Shown: in pieces, positions 50,439-58,311 of the stretch
Layout of the letters: each line of letters starts with the position of its first letter
Numbering within the stretch: the first letter of the stretch is position 1
NCBI GenBank assembly: GCA_036400075.1
Contig: DASWLV010000002.1
Coordinates: 1 to 64,000 of the forward strand
DNA length: 64,000 nucleotides
Direction: 5' to 3'
Origin: JALZCH01 sp036400075
GTDB lineage: Bacteria > Acidobacteriota > Blastocatellia > Pyrinomonadales > Pyrinomonadaceae
Program-made: the position numbers and the translations under genes
The notes under the pieces: generated by a model
Databases searched by the model: none
Told to the model about the DNA's origin: nothing
The model's input: only the letters and a program-made list of their open reading frames with translations

Positions 50439-51821
50439 ATGTTTTTTAGGAAAATAAAATTCTCATCAAAACGGCGATTTGCCGCCGCGTTAATTTGGCT
50501 CGCTTTGTTTGCGCCTTACAATTTAGCGCAGGAGGCGCAAGCGGTTTGGATTTCGGCAAAGAAAACACCCGTTTCAAACGCCAAATATCTCGATTTGCAA
50601 AACGGCAAAACCGCCGACGAAATGGTCGCTTACGCGCTCGCCAACAACGCCGAGCTTGCCGCAATGCGTAGCGAAGCTAATGCTGCGGAAGCTCTTGTCA
50701 GGCAAGCCGGTCTGCGTCCAAATCCAAGTTTGGAAGTTAGCGGAACGAGACAAATCGGCGGAATGGGCGACAACAGTTTGATGGTTCAAGGCGCACTGCC
50801 GCTCGAACTCGGCGGCAGACGCGGAGCGCGGATTCGAGTCGCCGAACGCGAGCTTGAAATCAGAAGATTGGCTGCCGCCGAGCGCGAACGACTGCTTGCC
50901 GCTGAAGTTCGCTTGAAATTCGGCGAAACTCTGGCGGCAGCTTATAAACTCAGATTTACCGAAGAAATGCTCGCGCTGGCAAACCAAAATTATCAAATTG
51001 TCGTTGCGCGCGTCGAAGAAGGTCGTCGTCCTCCGCTTGAACAAAATGTGGAAACGGTCGAGCTAAATCGCCTCCGCGCAATGCGCGAAACGAGCGAAGC
51101 GACGGTCGAAATTCGTCTGCTTGAGCTTCGCAATCTCGCCGGAATGTCGCCGGAAGAGCCTTTGCGCGTGAGCGGCAGTTTTGAAGATTTGCTCGTCACG
51201 CCTTCGCCGCAAACCGATTCGGTAGAAAACGCTCTGGCGCGGCGTCCCGATTTGCAGGGCGCGCGCGCGGTCGAACAGCTCGCTCAGGCGAGAATCGAAC
51301 AGGCTCGCTCCGAAGGCAAGTTAGACGCGGACGTAATGCTCGGCTATCAGCGAATGCAGACGGGTTTTCCTCTGCGCGGAATTGACGAAGCGGGAAATTT
51401 GCAGCCGATTGAAAATCGAATGAATTTTTTCACTTTCGGCGTGACGCTCAATCTGCCGGTTCACAATCGTAATCAGGGAATGATTGCCGCCGCCGTTGCG
51501 GAAGAAGAAGCCGCGCGCCTCCGGCGTCAGTTCGGCGAATTAACCATCCGCCGCGAAGTCGCCGCCGCTTACATTCGCTTTAACAGCGCGGCGCGCGCAA
51601 CGCAGATTTATCGCGTCGGCGTTCGCGAGCAAGCCGCCGAAAACCTGGGCGTCGTCCGGCAAATTTACGAACTCGGCGCAAAGCCTTTGTTCGATTACAT
51701 CGCCGAACAGCGCCGTTTTATCGAAACCGAAAGCGGATTTATTGACGCGCAGCTTGAAACTTATTTGGCGCGAATCGAAATTTTACGCGCCGCAAACGCG
51801 CCCGAATTAACAAACAAATGA
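50439..51821 (+). CDS. cusC: TolC/CusC-type outer-membrane efflux protein
   Basis: A 460-residue exported outer-membrane factor. The signal sequence (through about ALFAPYNLAQEAQA) is followed by two OEP repeats with long helices (about 45-225 and 250-450). Signatures are ANNAELAAMRSEANAAEALVRQAGLRPNPSL, GQAL-type ends ALARRPDLQGARAVEQLAQARIEQARSE, and DYIAEQRRFIETESGFIDAQLETYLARIEILRA. ATG 50439 has GGAG seven bases upstream; GTG 50433 is possible. It overlaps or abuts cusA and overlaps the adaptor gene's ATG by four bases, consistent with translational coupling of a tripartite pump. Confidence 0.92.
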   Translation: MFFRKIKFSSKRRFAAALIWLALFAPYNLAQEAQAVWISAKKTPVSNAKYLDLQNGKTADEMVAYALANNAELAAMRSEANAAEALVRQAGLRPNPSLEVSGTRQIGGMGDNSLMVQGALPLELGGRRGARIRVAERELEIRRLAAAERERLLAAEVRLKFGETLAAAYKLRFTEEMLALANQNYQIVVARVEEGRRPPLEQNVETVELNRLRAMRETSEATVEIRLLELRNLAGMSPEEPLRVSGSFEDLLVTPSPQTDSVENALARRPDLQGARAVEQLAQARIEQARSEGKLDADVMLGYQRMQTGFPLRGIDEAGNLQPIENRMNFFTFGVTLNLPVHNRNQGMIAAAVAEEEAARLRRQFGELTIRREVAAAYIRFNSAARATQIYRVGVREQAAENLGVVRQIYELGAKPLFDYIAEQRRFIETESGFIDAQLETYLARIEILRAANAPELTNK

Positions 51822-53350
51822 GCGAAGAAACTGTTAAAGAAATCGAATCGGAAGAAACCAAAAAAGCGGCGCAAACCGGGCGGCGAAAATCGAAAAACTT
51901 ATTGTTTGCCGCAATAGCTTTGGCTGTCGTCGTGGTCGCAGCCGTTTTGATTTGGGCTTTTTCCAATTCCGGCAATAATCAAGCCGGAAAACCCGTTCCC
52001 GCGCCGCGTTCAAGCAGTTTTGAAACTGCCGAGACGAGCGAGCAGGTGTTTGCGGGACAGACCATTACGATTGAACCCGATCAGCTCAAAAACGCCGATA
52101 TTAAAATCGAAACGGTCGGCGAACAAATCAATGCGGCGGAAGTCGGAGTTTTGGCGAACGGCACCGTGCAGGCAAACGCTTATCGTGAAACGCCCGTGAT
52201 TTCGCTGGTCGGCGGAGTTGTCCGGCAAATTGGAATTCAGGCGGGCGAAAACGTCCAAAACGGGCAAACAGTCGCAGTCGTTTTCAGCAACGAATTTGCC
52301 GAAGCGCAATCGAATTATTTAAATTTGCTGGCACAGTTAAACGAATCGCGTCTTGCTCAACAGCGCGCCGAAAAACTCGTCCGAATTAATCAAACCGGGC
52401 GAACCGAGCTTGAACAGGCGCGCAGAGATATGCAAATTGCCGAAGCCGAATTGGACGAGCATCACCGCCATCATGAGCGCACGGAAAAACTTTTAAAAAT
52501 CGGCGCCGAAAGCCGTGAAGAATTCGAGCAGGCGACGACGAAACTCAAAACAGCCGAAGCGCAGGCAACCGAATCGCGCCGCCGTTTTGCACGAGCCGAA
52601 CAATTACTCGAAATAAATCCCGTCGCCCGCGCCGAATTTGAAGGGGCGACGACAAAATTTAAAAATGCCGAAGCCCAGCTTGCTTCTTCGCGTCAAAGAT
52701 TGCTGCTGCTCGGGATGTCTTCAAATCGAATCGCGGCTTTGCGTTCGGCAAATCAAATCTCCGGCGAAATCGCCGTTCCCGCGCCCGTCTCAGGCACGGT
52801 GACAAGTCGCGCCGTTAATCTCGGCGAAGTCGTCGAAGCGAACAAGGAACTTGCCAGAATCACGAATCTGTCGAGCATTTGGGTTGTCGCGCAGGTTTTT
52901 GAACAGGATTTGGCGCGTCTGCGGACGGGAAGCGGCGCAAGCGTGACGAGTGACGCTTTTCCAGACCGCGTTTTTCGCGGCACGGTGACTTATATTGACC
53001 CGCGTCTCGACGAAGCGACGCGGACGGCGCAGGTAAGAGTTGAGCTTGAAAATCCGAACAATCTTTTGAAAATCGGAATGTACGTCCGCGTCGCTTTCGG
53101 CGCTCTCGGCGACGCCGAGCGAACGATGCCCGCCGTGCCGACGGCAGCCGTGCAAAACGTCAATAACCGTCAGATTGTTTTTGTGGCAACAGCGCAGCCG
53201 AATGTTTTTGAGTTGCGCCCGGTGCGAGTCGGAGCGGAAAGCAACGGGATGTATCCGGTCTTGGAAGGCTTAAACGTCGGCGAGCGCGTTGCAACCGGCG
53301 GCAGTTTTATGCTCCGAGCAGAATGGTTGAAAACAAATCAAAGCCAGTAA
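51818..53350 (+). CDS. cusB: CusB-type RND efflux periplasmic adaptor
   Basis: A 510-residue membrane-fusion protein. One membrane helix (about 27-49) anchors it, followed by the split lipoyl/barrel-sandwich domain (VGGVVRQIGIQAGENVQNGQTVAVV at about 130) and an unusually long alpha-helical hairpin (about 160-300). The hairpin carries a His/Glu patch, LDEHHRHHERTE (about 212-223). Then come the beta-barrel (SIWVVAQVFEQDLARLRTGSGASV, about 345) and a membrane-proximal domain. It links the pump to the TolC-like channel. It lacks an obvious C-terminal CusF-like domain. It closes the cluster. Confidence 0.92.
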   Translation: MSEETVKEIESEETKKAAQTGRRKSKNLLFAAIALAVVVVAAVLIWAFSNSGNNQAGKPVPAPRSSSFETAETSEQVFAGQTITIEPDQLKNADIKIETVGEQINAAEVGVLANGTVQANAYRETPVISLVGGVVRQIGIQAGENVQNGQTVAVVFSNEFAEAQSNYLNLLAQLNESRLAQQRAEKLVRINQTGRTELEQARRDMQIAEAELDEHHRHHERTEKLLKIGAESREEFEQATTKLKTAEAQATESRRRFARAEQLLEINPVARAEFEGATTKFKNAEAQLASSRQRLLLLGMSSNRIAALRSANQISGEIAVPAPVSGTVTSRAVNLGEVVEANKELARITNLSSIWVVAQVFEQDLARLRTGSGASVTSDAFPDRVFRGTVTYIDPRLDEATRTAQVRVELENPNNLLKIGMYVRVAFGALGDAERTMPAVPTAAVQNVNNRQIVFVATAQPNVFELRPVRVGAESNGMYPVLEGLNVGERVATGGSFMLRAEWLKTNQSQ

Positions 53351-53758
53351 GTTTTACTGCGAAAAAGCTCTCGGTTTTAACGCTCGCGGAAATTAGGATT
53401 TTGCATTTGAAATTACGTGTTATTTTATTTACAAAGTCTTAGAGCGTGTTTAGAAATTGACAATTAAGCGAAAACGGAAGGTTTTACCACAGATGAACAC
53501 GGATGCGAGGATGATTAATACAGATGAAATCAGTGAAAATCAGATTTCATCCGTGTTCATCTGTGGTAAAAACCGGCTTTCAGACACGCATTTTCTAATT
53601 TCCAAACTCGCTCTTACATTCCTAATCTTAAAAGGATAATTGGAAATTGATTGGTTTTGAGCCTGCGTTTGTACAAAATGCTGCTGACAATTATCGAACA
53701 AATTTTTTACTGTGAACGCGAGCCTTTTCTTTTAAAAAATGTTAGTTTAAATATTATT
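53351..53758. other. 408-bp gene-free stretch
   Basis: Between the adaptor gene and the aminotransferase. It holds a 24-bp perfect palindrome with a nested hairpin (53482-53571, separate entry) and AT-rich sequence with no supported gene. The promoter of the aminotransferase must lie after 53600; none is convincing. Confidence 0.6.
53482..53571. repeat. 24-bp perfect palindrome with nested hairpin
   Basis: 53482-53505 (TTTTACCACAGATGAACACG and on to GGATG) is the exact reverse complement of 53548-53571. Inside, GATGAAATC (53523-53531) pairs with GATTTCATC (53543-53551). The words GATGAAC/GATGAAA recur on both levels. No gene spans it; the T-flanks may let it terminate the copper cluster. Confidence 0.88.
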
Positions 53759-54925
53759 ATGCAGCCGAAAGAAGCGATTAAAATGAAAGTTAAACCGGAT
53801 ATTCGCGCGATTACGCGCCTTGTGCCGCCGAGCGGAAATCTTGTGCAGGGGCAATCCGAATTGCCGATTGACCCGCAGCTTGCCGCCGAAGCCGCCCGAA
53901 TTATCGCCGCCAGCCAGAATCATTACGGCGCGGCGGAAGGCGTCGAGGAATTGAGACGAGCCGTTGCCGAGAAAATTAAAGCTTACAACAATTTAGAAGT
54001 TGACGTTGAAGCGAAACAGCTTGAATTATTAATCACGCCTGGAGGAACGGGCGCGCTCGTCGCTATCGCGCAAACTTATTTAAAAGACAAATCGGCGCTC
54101 GTGTTCGAGCCGTATTATCCGTATCATCGAATAATTATCGAGAGATTCGGCGGCAAAACCGAAACGTTTAATTTACAGCCGGATTTGAGTTTTGATAAAG
54201 ATGCTTTGCGGTCGCGCTGTCTTGAATTAAAAGATCGCAGCGAGTTTCCTTTAAAAGTAATCATCGTTTGCACGCCCGCAAATCCGAGCGGGAAAGTGAT
54301 GACGACGACCGAGCTTGAAGGAATTGCCGAAATCTGCAAAGATCTTGATTTGCTCTGCGTTTCCGACGAAGTTTACGAGCATTACGTGACGGGCGAGCAG
54401 CCGCACGTTTCAATCGCGTCGCTGCCCGAAATGTGGGAGCGGACGATCACGGTCAATTCGTTTTCAAAGTCGTGGAACATCTCCGGCTGGCGGCTCGGTT
54501 ACGCTTACGGCGACGGCAAAATCGTTGCGCCTTTGAATAATGCGACCAACGTGATTTATGTTTGCGCCGCTACGCCGCTGCAAACGGCTCTTTCCAAAGT
54601 CTTGATGGCTGATGCCGATTATTACAACCGCTTGCGTCAAAAATTTGACGAAAAACGGCATTTCGCGTCGCAAGTTTTACGCGAGCTTGGATTTGAAATT
54701 TACAATTCCGGGTCGGCTTTCTACATCTGGGCGCGAATACCCGAACAGTTTGACGACGCGCTTAAATTTAACGAAATGTTGATGGAAAAAGCGGGCGTCG
54801 CCGCAGTTCCGGGCAGCGCGTTTGCCGATACGGACGATTGGGATTCTTATATGCGCTTGTGCATCGCCCGCGAAGATTCGGTTTTGCAGGGCGCACTCGA
54901 AAAAATGCAGTCGGCATTGAGATAA
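53759..54925 (+). CDS. PLP-dependent class I/II aminotransferase
   Basis: A 388-residue fold-type I aminotransferase like AspC and aromatic or methionine aminotransferases. Key features are the NHYGAAEGVEELRRAVAEKI substrate loop (about 55), PGGTGALVAIAQTYL (cofactor phosphate, about 95), CTPANPSGKVM (about 177), SDEVYEHY (about 205), and the PLP-lysine motif NSFSKSWNISGWRLGY (Lys near 240). The substrate is undecided; transamination of tyrosine to 4-hydroxyphenylpyruvate is possible and would feed the pathway at 58 kb, but it is not in that operon. ATG 53759 (or 53783) was chosen over a longer frame. Confidence 0.9.
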   Translation: MQPKEAIKMKVKPDIRAITRLVPPSGNLVQGQSELPIDPQLAAEAARIIAASQNHYGAAEGVEELRRAVAEKIKAYNNLEVDVEAKQLELLITPGGTGALVAIAQTYLKDKSALVFEPYYPYHRIIIERFGGKTETFNLQPDLSFDKDALRSRCLELKDRSEFPLKVIIVCTPANPSGKVMTTTELEGIAEICKDLDLLCVSDEVYEHYVTGEQPHVSIASLPEMWERTITVNSFSKSWNISGWRLGYAYGDGKIVAPLNNATNVIYVCAATPLQTALSKVLMADADYYNRLRQKFDEKRHFASQVLRELGFEIYNSGSAFYIWARIPEQFDDALKFNEMLMEKAGVAAVPGSAFADTDDWDSYMRLCIAREDSVLQGALEKMQSALR

Positions 54926-54942
54926 AGCGCGGGCAACAGAAT

Positions 54943-54983
54943 AAACTCAAAAGGCGGCGGATTTTTCGTCGCCTTTTGAGTTT
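54943..54983 (+). terminator. terminator after aminotransferase gene
   Basis: AAACTCAAAAGGCG (54943-54956) is the exact complement of CGCCTTTTGAGTTT (54970-54983), followed by TTC. The 13-base loop is GC/T-rich. Confidence 0.9.
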
Positions 54984-55015
54984 TTCGGCAAAAACACAGA
55001 CAATTCGGAAAAACA

Positions 55016-55675
55016 ATGTGGGGAAAAGTAATTAAAATCGTTTTGCTGGCGGCGCTGGCGTTTTCGTTTGCAGCCGAGTCGAATGCCTTCGCGCAAGTTA
55101 AAAAACGTTCTTTCAACCGCCGCAAACAAAACGCGATTGCAAAACGCCAAATAAAACGAAAAATACGGCGAAAGCGGACGTTTATCGAAGTCGCTTCGAT
55201 TCCGACGCCGATGGAAACCGTCGCGGAAATGCTGCGGCTGGCGAATTTGAAAAAGGGCGACGTTTTATACGATTTGGGCAGCGGTGACGGGCGAGTTGTC
55301 TTTGAAGCCGCGCGCAAATACGGCGTTCGCGCAATCGGTGTGGAAATCAAACCGCATCTGGTCGAAGAAGCAAATAAACGCGCAAAAGACGAAGGCTTGG
55401 AAAAGCTGGCGCGTTTTGTCCACGCCGATTTGTTTCGTCTGAATTTGCGCCATGCAACGGTCGTCACGCTTTATTTGTCCGATAGTTTGAACGAACGCTT
55501 GCTCCCGAAACTTTTAAGAGAATTGCGTCCCGGCTCTCGAATCGTTTCGCACGATTTTCGGATGGGCGATTGGCAGCCCGAACAATCGGTCAGAGTTCCC
55601 TGGAAAAATCTGTATCGCACGGTTTATCTCTGGACAGTGCCGGAAAAACAGAACGCGAAAAAGAATGGAAAATAA
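55016..55675 (+). CDS. exported or membrane-anchored class I SAM methyltransferase (FAM173-like)
   Basis: A 219-residue protein. An N-terminal signal sequence or anchor (MWGKVIKIVLLAALAFSFAAESNAFA) is followed by a very basic stretch (about 28-53), then a Rossmann methyltransferase domain. Motif I is VLYDLGSGDGRVVFEAA (about 82-98), preceded by IPTPMETVAEMLRLA, with acidic loop GVEIKP (about 107). The DLGSGDGR...AA signature resembles FAM173/ATPSCKMT lysine methyltransferases, which are membrane-anchored. A methyltransferase behind a cleavable signal would lack SAM, so an uncleaved anchor facing the cytoplasm is more likely. It overlaps the next gene by 11 bp. Confidence 0.82.
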   Translation: MWGKVIKIVLLAALAFSFAAESNAFAQVKKRSFNRRKQNAIAKRQIKRKIRRKRTFIEVASIPTPMETVAEMLRLANLKKGDVLYDLGSGDGRVVFEAARKYGVRAIGVEIKPHLVEEANKRAKDEGLEKLARFVHADLFRLNLRHATVVTLYLSDSLNERLLPKLLRELRPGSRIVSHDFRMGDWQPEQSVRVPWKNLYRTVYLWTVPEKQNAKKNGK

Positions 55676-56132
55676 TTCGATAACCGTCTATACAATCGGT
55701 CACGGGCGACACGCTTTCGCTGATTTTCTGGCGCTTTTGCAAAAATACGAAATCGCGTTTCTGTGTGATGTTCGCAGCGCGGCGCGTTCGCGCTGGGTGC
55801 AGTTTAACGGCGCGGTTTTGGCTGAAGAATTGAGGAAAAACGGCATTGGTTACGAACATCTTCCTGAAACGGGTGGAAAAACCATTGCGAAGCCGGAAGA
55901 TTTAGCTGGCGGGATCGAGCGGATTTTAGAACTTGCAGCCGATGTTAAAACAGCGATTATGTGCTCCGAATCGCAGCCGCTGACAAATCACAAACAGCCG
56001 CGAGCGAATTGTCACCGCGTCGGTTTGCTGTCTCCGCTCTTAAAAGCCAAAGGCGCAACGCGAATCGTCCACATTTTGCCCAATACCGATTCGATTGAAT
56101 TTGACGAAGCTGCAATCGCTTCGATTTGGTAA
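55665..56132 (+). CDS. DUF488 family protein
   Basis: A 155-residue cytosolic protein of the DUF488 family, with the start VYTIGHGRHAFADFLALL, the DVRSAARSRWVQFNGAVLAEEL block (about 40-60), YEHLPETGGK (about 68) and the Cys-containing CSESQPLTNHKQPRANCHR region (about 98-116). Conserved Cys and His suggest a metal or thiol role, but no function is proven for the family. It overlaps the methyltransferase gene by 11 bp, so it is probably translated with it. Confidence 0.88.
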   Translation: MENNSITVYTIGHGRHAFADFLALLQKYEIAFLCDVRSAARSRWVQFNGAVLAEELRKNGIGYEHLPETGGKTIAKPEDLAGGIERILELAADVKTAIMCSESQPLTNHKQPRANCHRVGLLSPLLKAKGATRIVHILPNTDSIEFDEAAIASIW

Positions 56133-56136
56133 GAAT

Positions 56137-56670
56137 TTAATTTTTCTTCGTCTGTTCCAGTAAAAATTCTTCGGCTTTAGCATTGGTTGCGTCGTCAATT
56201 AATTGGACACGCGGGTTTAAGATTTTGTCGGCGATGACGGTAAAACCCGCGCAATTTATTGTTTGTTTGCCGCGTTCGTCACGCCAGGAGTTTGGAAAAT
56301 TTAAAGTCGCCGAAAGATAACGGGTAAAATCCTCGACGGTTTTTATTTCAGGTTTGTCTTCAAGAAAAACCTCGATGGCGTAAAGTCGGCGGTCGAAAAA
56401 TCTGAGATACAAAGCGCGGACACCGCTTAAAACGGGCGGCGCAGGCTCCTTGATGAAATTTTGAAAAAACACTTTATTGCCGTTTTTCTTGATTTTAATT
56501 TTTAAATTGCGCCCAAAAACGGTTTGAACATCTTCGGGCGACATTCCGAGCCGCAGATTAAACAAAGCGGGCGAGCCGTTCGATTTCAAATCGCAAACTT
56601 CGTTAGTGTTTTGCGCAACGCACGCGGCAGCGAAAAACAGAAAGAAAAACAATCCTAAAGCGTATTTCAT
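56137..56670 (-). CDS. exported protein of unknown function
   Basis: A 177-residue protein with a signal peptide (MKYALGLFFFLFFAAACVAQ). Its mature part contains LFNLRLGMSPEDVQTVFGRNLKIK, recalling the short 'GMSxxEVxxLFG' beta-alpha module of secreted small proteins, followed by strands RALYLRFFDRRLYAIEVFLED and a two-Cys pattern (about 25 and 142). It lies alone, converging with the DUF488 gene with a four-base gap. No function is suggested by neighbours. Confidence 0.7.
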   Translation of the reverse strand: MKYALGLFFFLFFAAACVAQNTNEVCDLKSNGSPALFNLRLGMSPEDVQTVFGRNLKIKIKKNGNKVFFQNFIKEPAPPVLSGVRALYLRFFDRRLYAIEVFLEDKPEIKTVEDFTRYLSATLNFPNSWRDERGKQTINCAGFTVIADKILNPRVQLIDDATNAKAEEFLLEQTKKN

Positions 56671-56709
56671 AAATCCAATATAATGCAGTAGAGTTTAATA
56701 ATACTCTTA

Positions 56710-57633
56710 ATGAAGCGCGAAAATCTGACCAAATATGCGTGGCTTTCGATTTTAGCCGCATCTTTGACCATCGCCTTAAAATTGGCGGCGTATTATCTGA
56801 CCAATTCAATCGGTTTGTTGTCGGACGCGCTCGAATCTTTGATCAATCTGGCGGCGGGAATTATCGCGTTATTGATGCTCCGCGCGGCTGCCGCGCCGCC
56901 GGACGAGGAACACGCTTTCGGGCACGACAAAGCCGAATATTTCGCCAGCGGAATCGAAGGAACTCTGATTCTCATCGCCGCCTTCGCCATCGGCTGGACT
57001 TCGGTTCAGCGGCTTTTCGCTCCGCATCCGCTCGAAGCCGTCGGAATCGGTTTGGCTGTGTCTGCAGTTGCCTCAATCATCAATTTATTTGTCGGATTCG
57101 TTTTAATTCGTGCCGGACGCGAGCATCGTTCAATCACGCTTGAATCGGACGGGCGGCATTTGATGACCGACGTTTGGACTTCGGTCGGCGTAATCACCGG
57201 CGTTTTTCTCGTTTCCGTCACCGGCTGGTTTGTTCTCGATCCGATTATCGCGCTTCTGGTTGCCGTTAATATTACCTGGACGGGATTTCAATTAATGCGG
57301 CGCTCGGCAAACGGTTTGATGGACGCGGCGGTTGCGCCGAAAGAGAAAAAGACGATTACAGAAGTGCTGGAAAAATACGTCAAAAACGAGGGAATCGAGT
57401 ACCACGCGCTGCGAACCAGAGAATCCGGCGTCCGCAGATTTATCAGCCTGCACGTCGTCGTTCCGGGCGAATGGACGGTGACGCGCGGTCATCAACTCTG
57501 CGAGCAAATCGAAAACGACATCCGCGCTGCGATCAAAAACGCGGTTGTCTTTACTCATCTCGAATCGCTCGACGATCCGGCTTCATGGGCTGACTTAGAG
57601 CTTGACCGTTTTGAAGAAGCGCATTTCGATTAG
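56710..57633 (+). CDS. cation diffusion facilitator (CDF) transporter
   Basis: A 307-residue inner-membrane metal exporter with six predicted helices and a C-terminal cytosolic ferredoxin-like domain (about 210-300). CDF signatures are SIGLLSDALESLINLAAG in helix 2 (with D near 38 and the later GHDKAEYFASG) and LMTDVWTSVGVITG in helix 5 (Asp near 155). The metal site reads D and probably D/E rather than the HD-HD of zinc-selective YiiP, so iron, manganese or a mixed specificity is possible. It ends at 57633, against a heptamer palindrome shared with the convergent Lrp gene. Confidence 0.9.
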   Translation: MKRENLTKYAWLSILAASLTIALKLAAYYLTNSIGLLSDALESLINLAAGIIALLMLRAAAAPPDEEHAFGHDKAEYFASGIEGTLILIAAFAIGWTSVQRLFAPHPLEAVGIGLAVSAVASIINLFVGFVLIRAGREHRSITLESDGRHLMTDVWTSVGVITGVFLVSVTGWFVLDPIIALLVAVNITWTGFQLMRRSANGLMDAAVAPKEKKTITEVLEKYVKNEGIEYHALRTRESGVRRFISLHVVVPGEWTVTRGHQLCEQIENDIRAAIKNAVVFTHLESLDDPASWADLELDRFEEAHFD

Positions 57634-57718
57634 AGTAATAAGTAATAAGTAATAAGTAATAAGTTAAAAAGCGATTACTTGTTACTGATTACTGATTACT
57701 TATTACTTATTACTTATT
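57634..57718. repeat. heptamer-array palindrome (AGTAATA/ATTACTT word)
   Basis: Four exact AGTAATA units (57634-57661) face six ATTACTT-type units (57674-57715, two with G for T). The array begins on the base after the CDF stop codon and ends by supplying the stop codon of the Lrp gene (57714-57716). No other sequence lies in this gap apart from a 12-base loop. Confidence 0.95.
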
Positions 57719-58181
57719 CCGGTTTAGCCCGCTCGATGACGCGGCGCGTGACGGGCGAAGAAAGAACAATCGAAGTCGTTGTCACGCCGTAAGGAATCAG
57801 TTCGTCAATCACTTTTTGCAGATGCTCAACGTCCGCGACCGCGACTTTCATAATAAAAGAATCGCCGCCCGTTCCTCTGTGACATTCTAAAACTGCGGTC
57901 GAATTTTCCGCGACTTCGATAATGTGCGCGAAATCAACGCCCGTGATGCTCATACGGATAAACGCCAGAATCGGCAGCCCGATTTTCGCGGGATTTATTT
58001 CGGCGCGATAGCCATTAATGATTCCAGATTCTTCGAGTTTTTTCACTCTTTCAATCACCGCCGGAGTGGTCAAACCGACTCGCCTGCCAAGCTCCGCATA
58101 AGAGAGCCGCGCGTCTTCCTGCAATTCGCGCAAAATGCTCCAACCGATTTTGTCCAGCAGTTTTTCAGTTTCTAAAGTCAT
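57714..58181 (-). CDS. Lrp/AsnC family regulator
   Basis: A 155-residue regulator with an N-terminal AsnC-type winged HTH (about 10-55, LSYAELGRRVGLTTPAVIERVKKLEESGIINGY) and a C-terminal RAM ligand-binding domain (about 65-145, ILAFIRMSI...AVLECHRGTGGDSFIMKV). It is divergent from the phhA-hppD-hmgA cluster across 130 bp. Lrp-type proteins near aromatic amino-acid catabolic genes often respond to the amino acid itself, so phenylalanine or tyrosine is the likely effector; this is inference. Confidence 0.93.
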   Translation of the reverse strand: MTLETEKLLDKIGWSILRELQEDARLSYAELGRRVGLTTPAVIERVKKLEESGIINGYRAEINPAKIGLPILAFIRMSITGVDFAHIIEVAENSTAVLECHRGTGGDSFIMKVAVADVEHLQKVIDELIPYGVTTTSIVLSSPVTRRVIERAKPE

Positions 58182-58275
58182 TTTTATAAATTAACTTAAA
58201 ATCTAATGCCGATGACGATGAAAAACTTACAGAAGTTATTTAGCATCAAACGGGTTGAGAGTAAAATTTAAAATT

Positions 58276-58290
58276 AGCAGAAATTTTGCT
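58276..58290 (+). promoter_or_regulatory. candidate operator in the phhA leader
   Basis: AGCAGAAATTTTGCT (58276-58290) is a near-palindrome, AGCA..TGCT with an AT-rich centre, which is the style of Lrp-family sites. It lies about seven bases upstream of the phhA Shine-Dalgarno site (AAGGAG). Weak evidence; no second copy was checked. Confidence 0.35.
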
Positions 58291-58311
58291 CAAACAAGGA
58301 GAAAGCCGATT

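Noticed and set aside
53457..53639. Short protein across the 53.5-kb palindrome
   Set aside because: The open frame simply reads through the inverted repeat and has no ribosome site or family resemblance.
17161..57718. CRISPR arrays
   Set aside because: Repeats are 7-10 bp with no spacers and are palindromically arranged; no cas gene is present.
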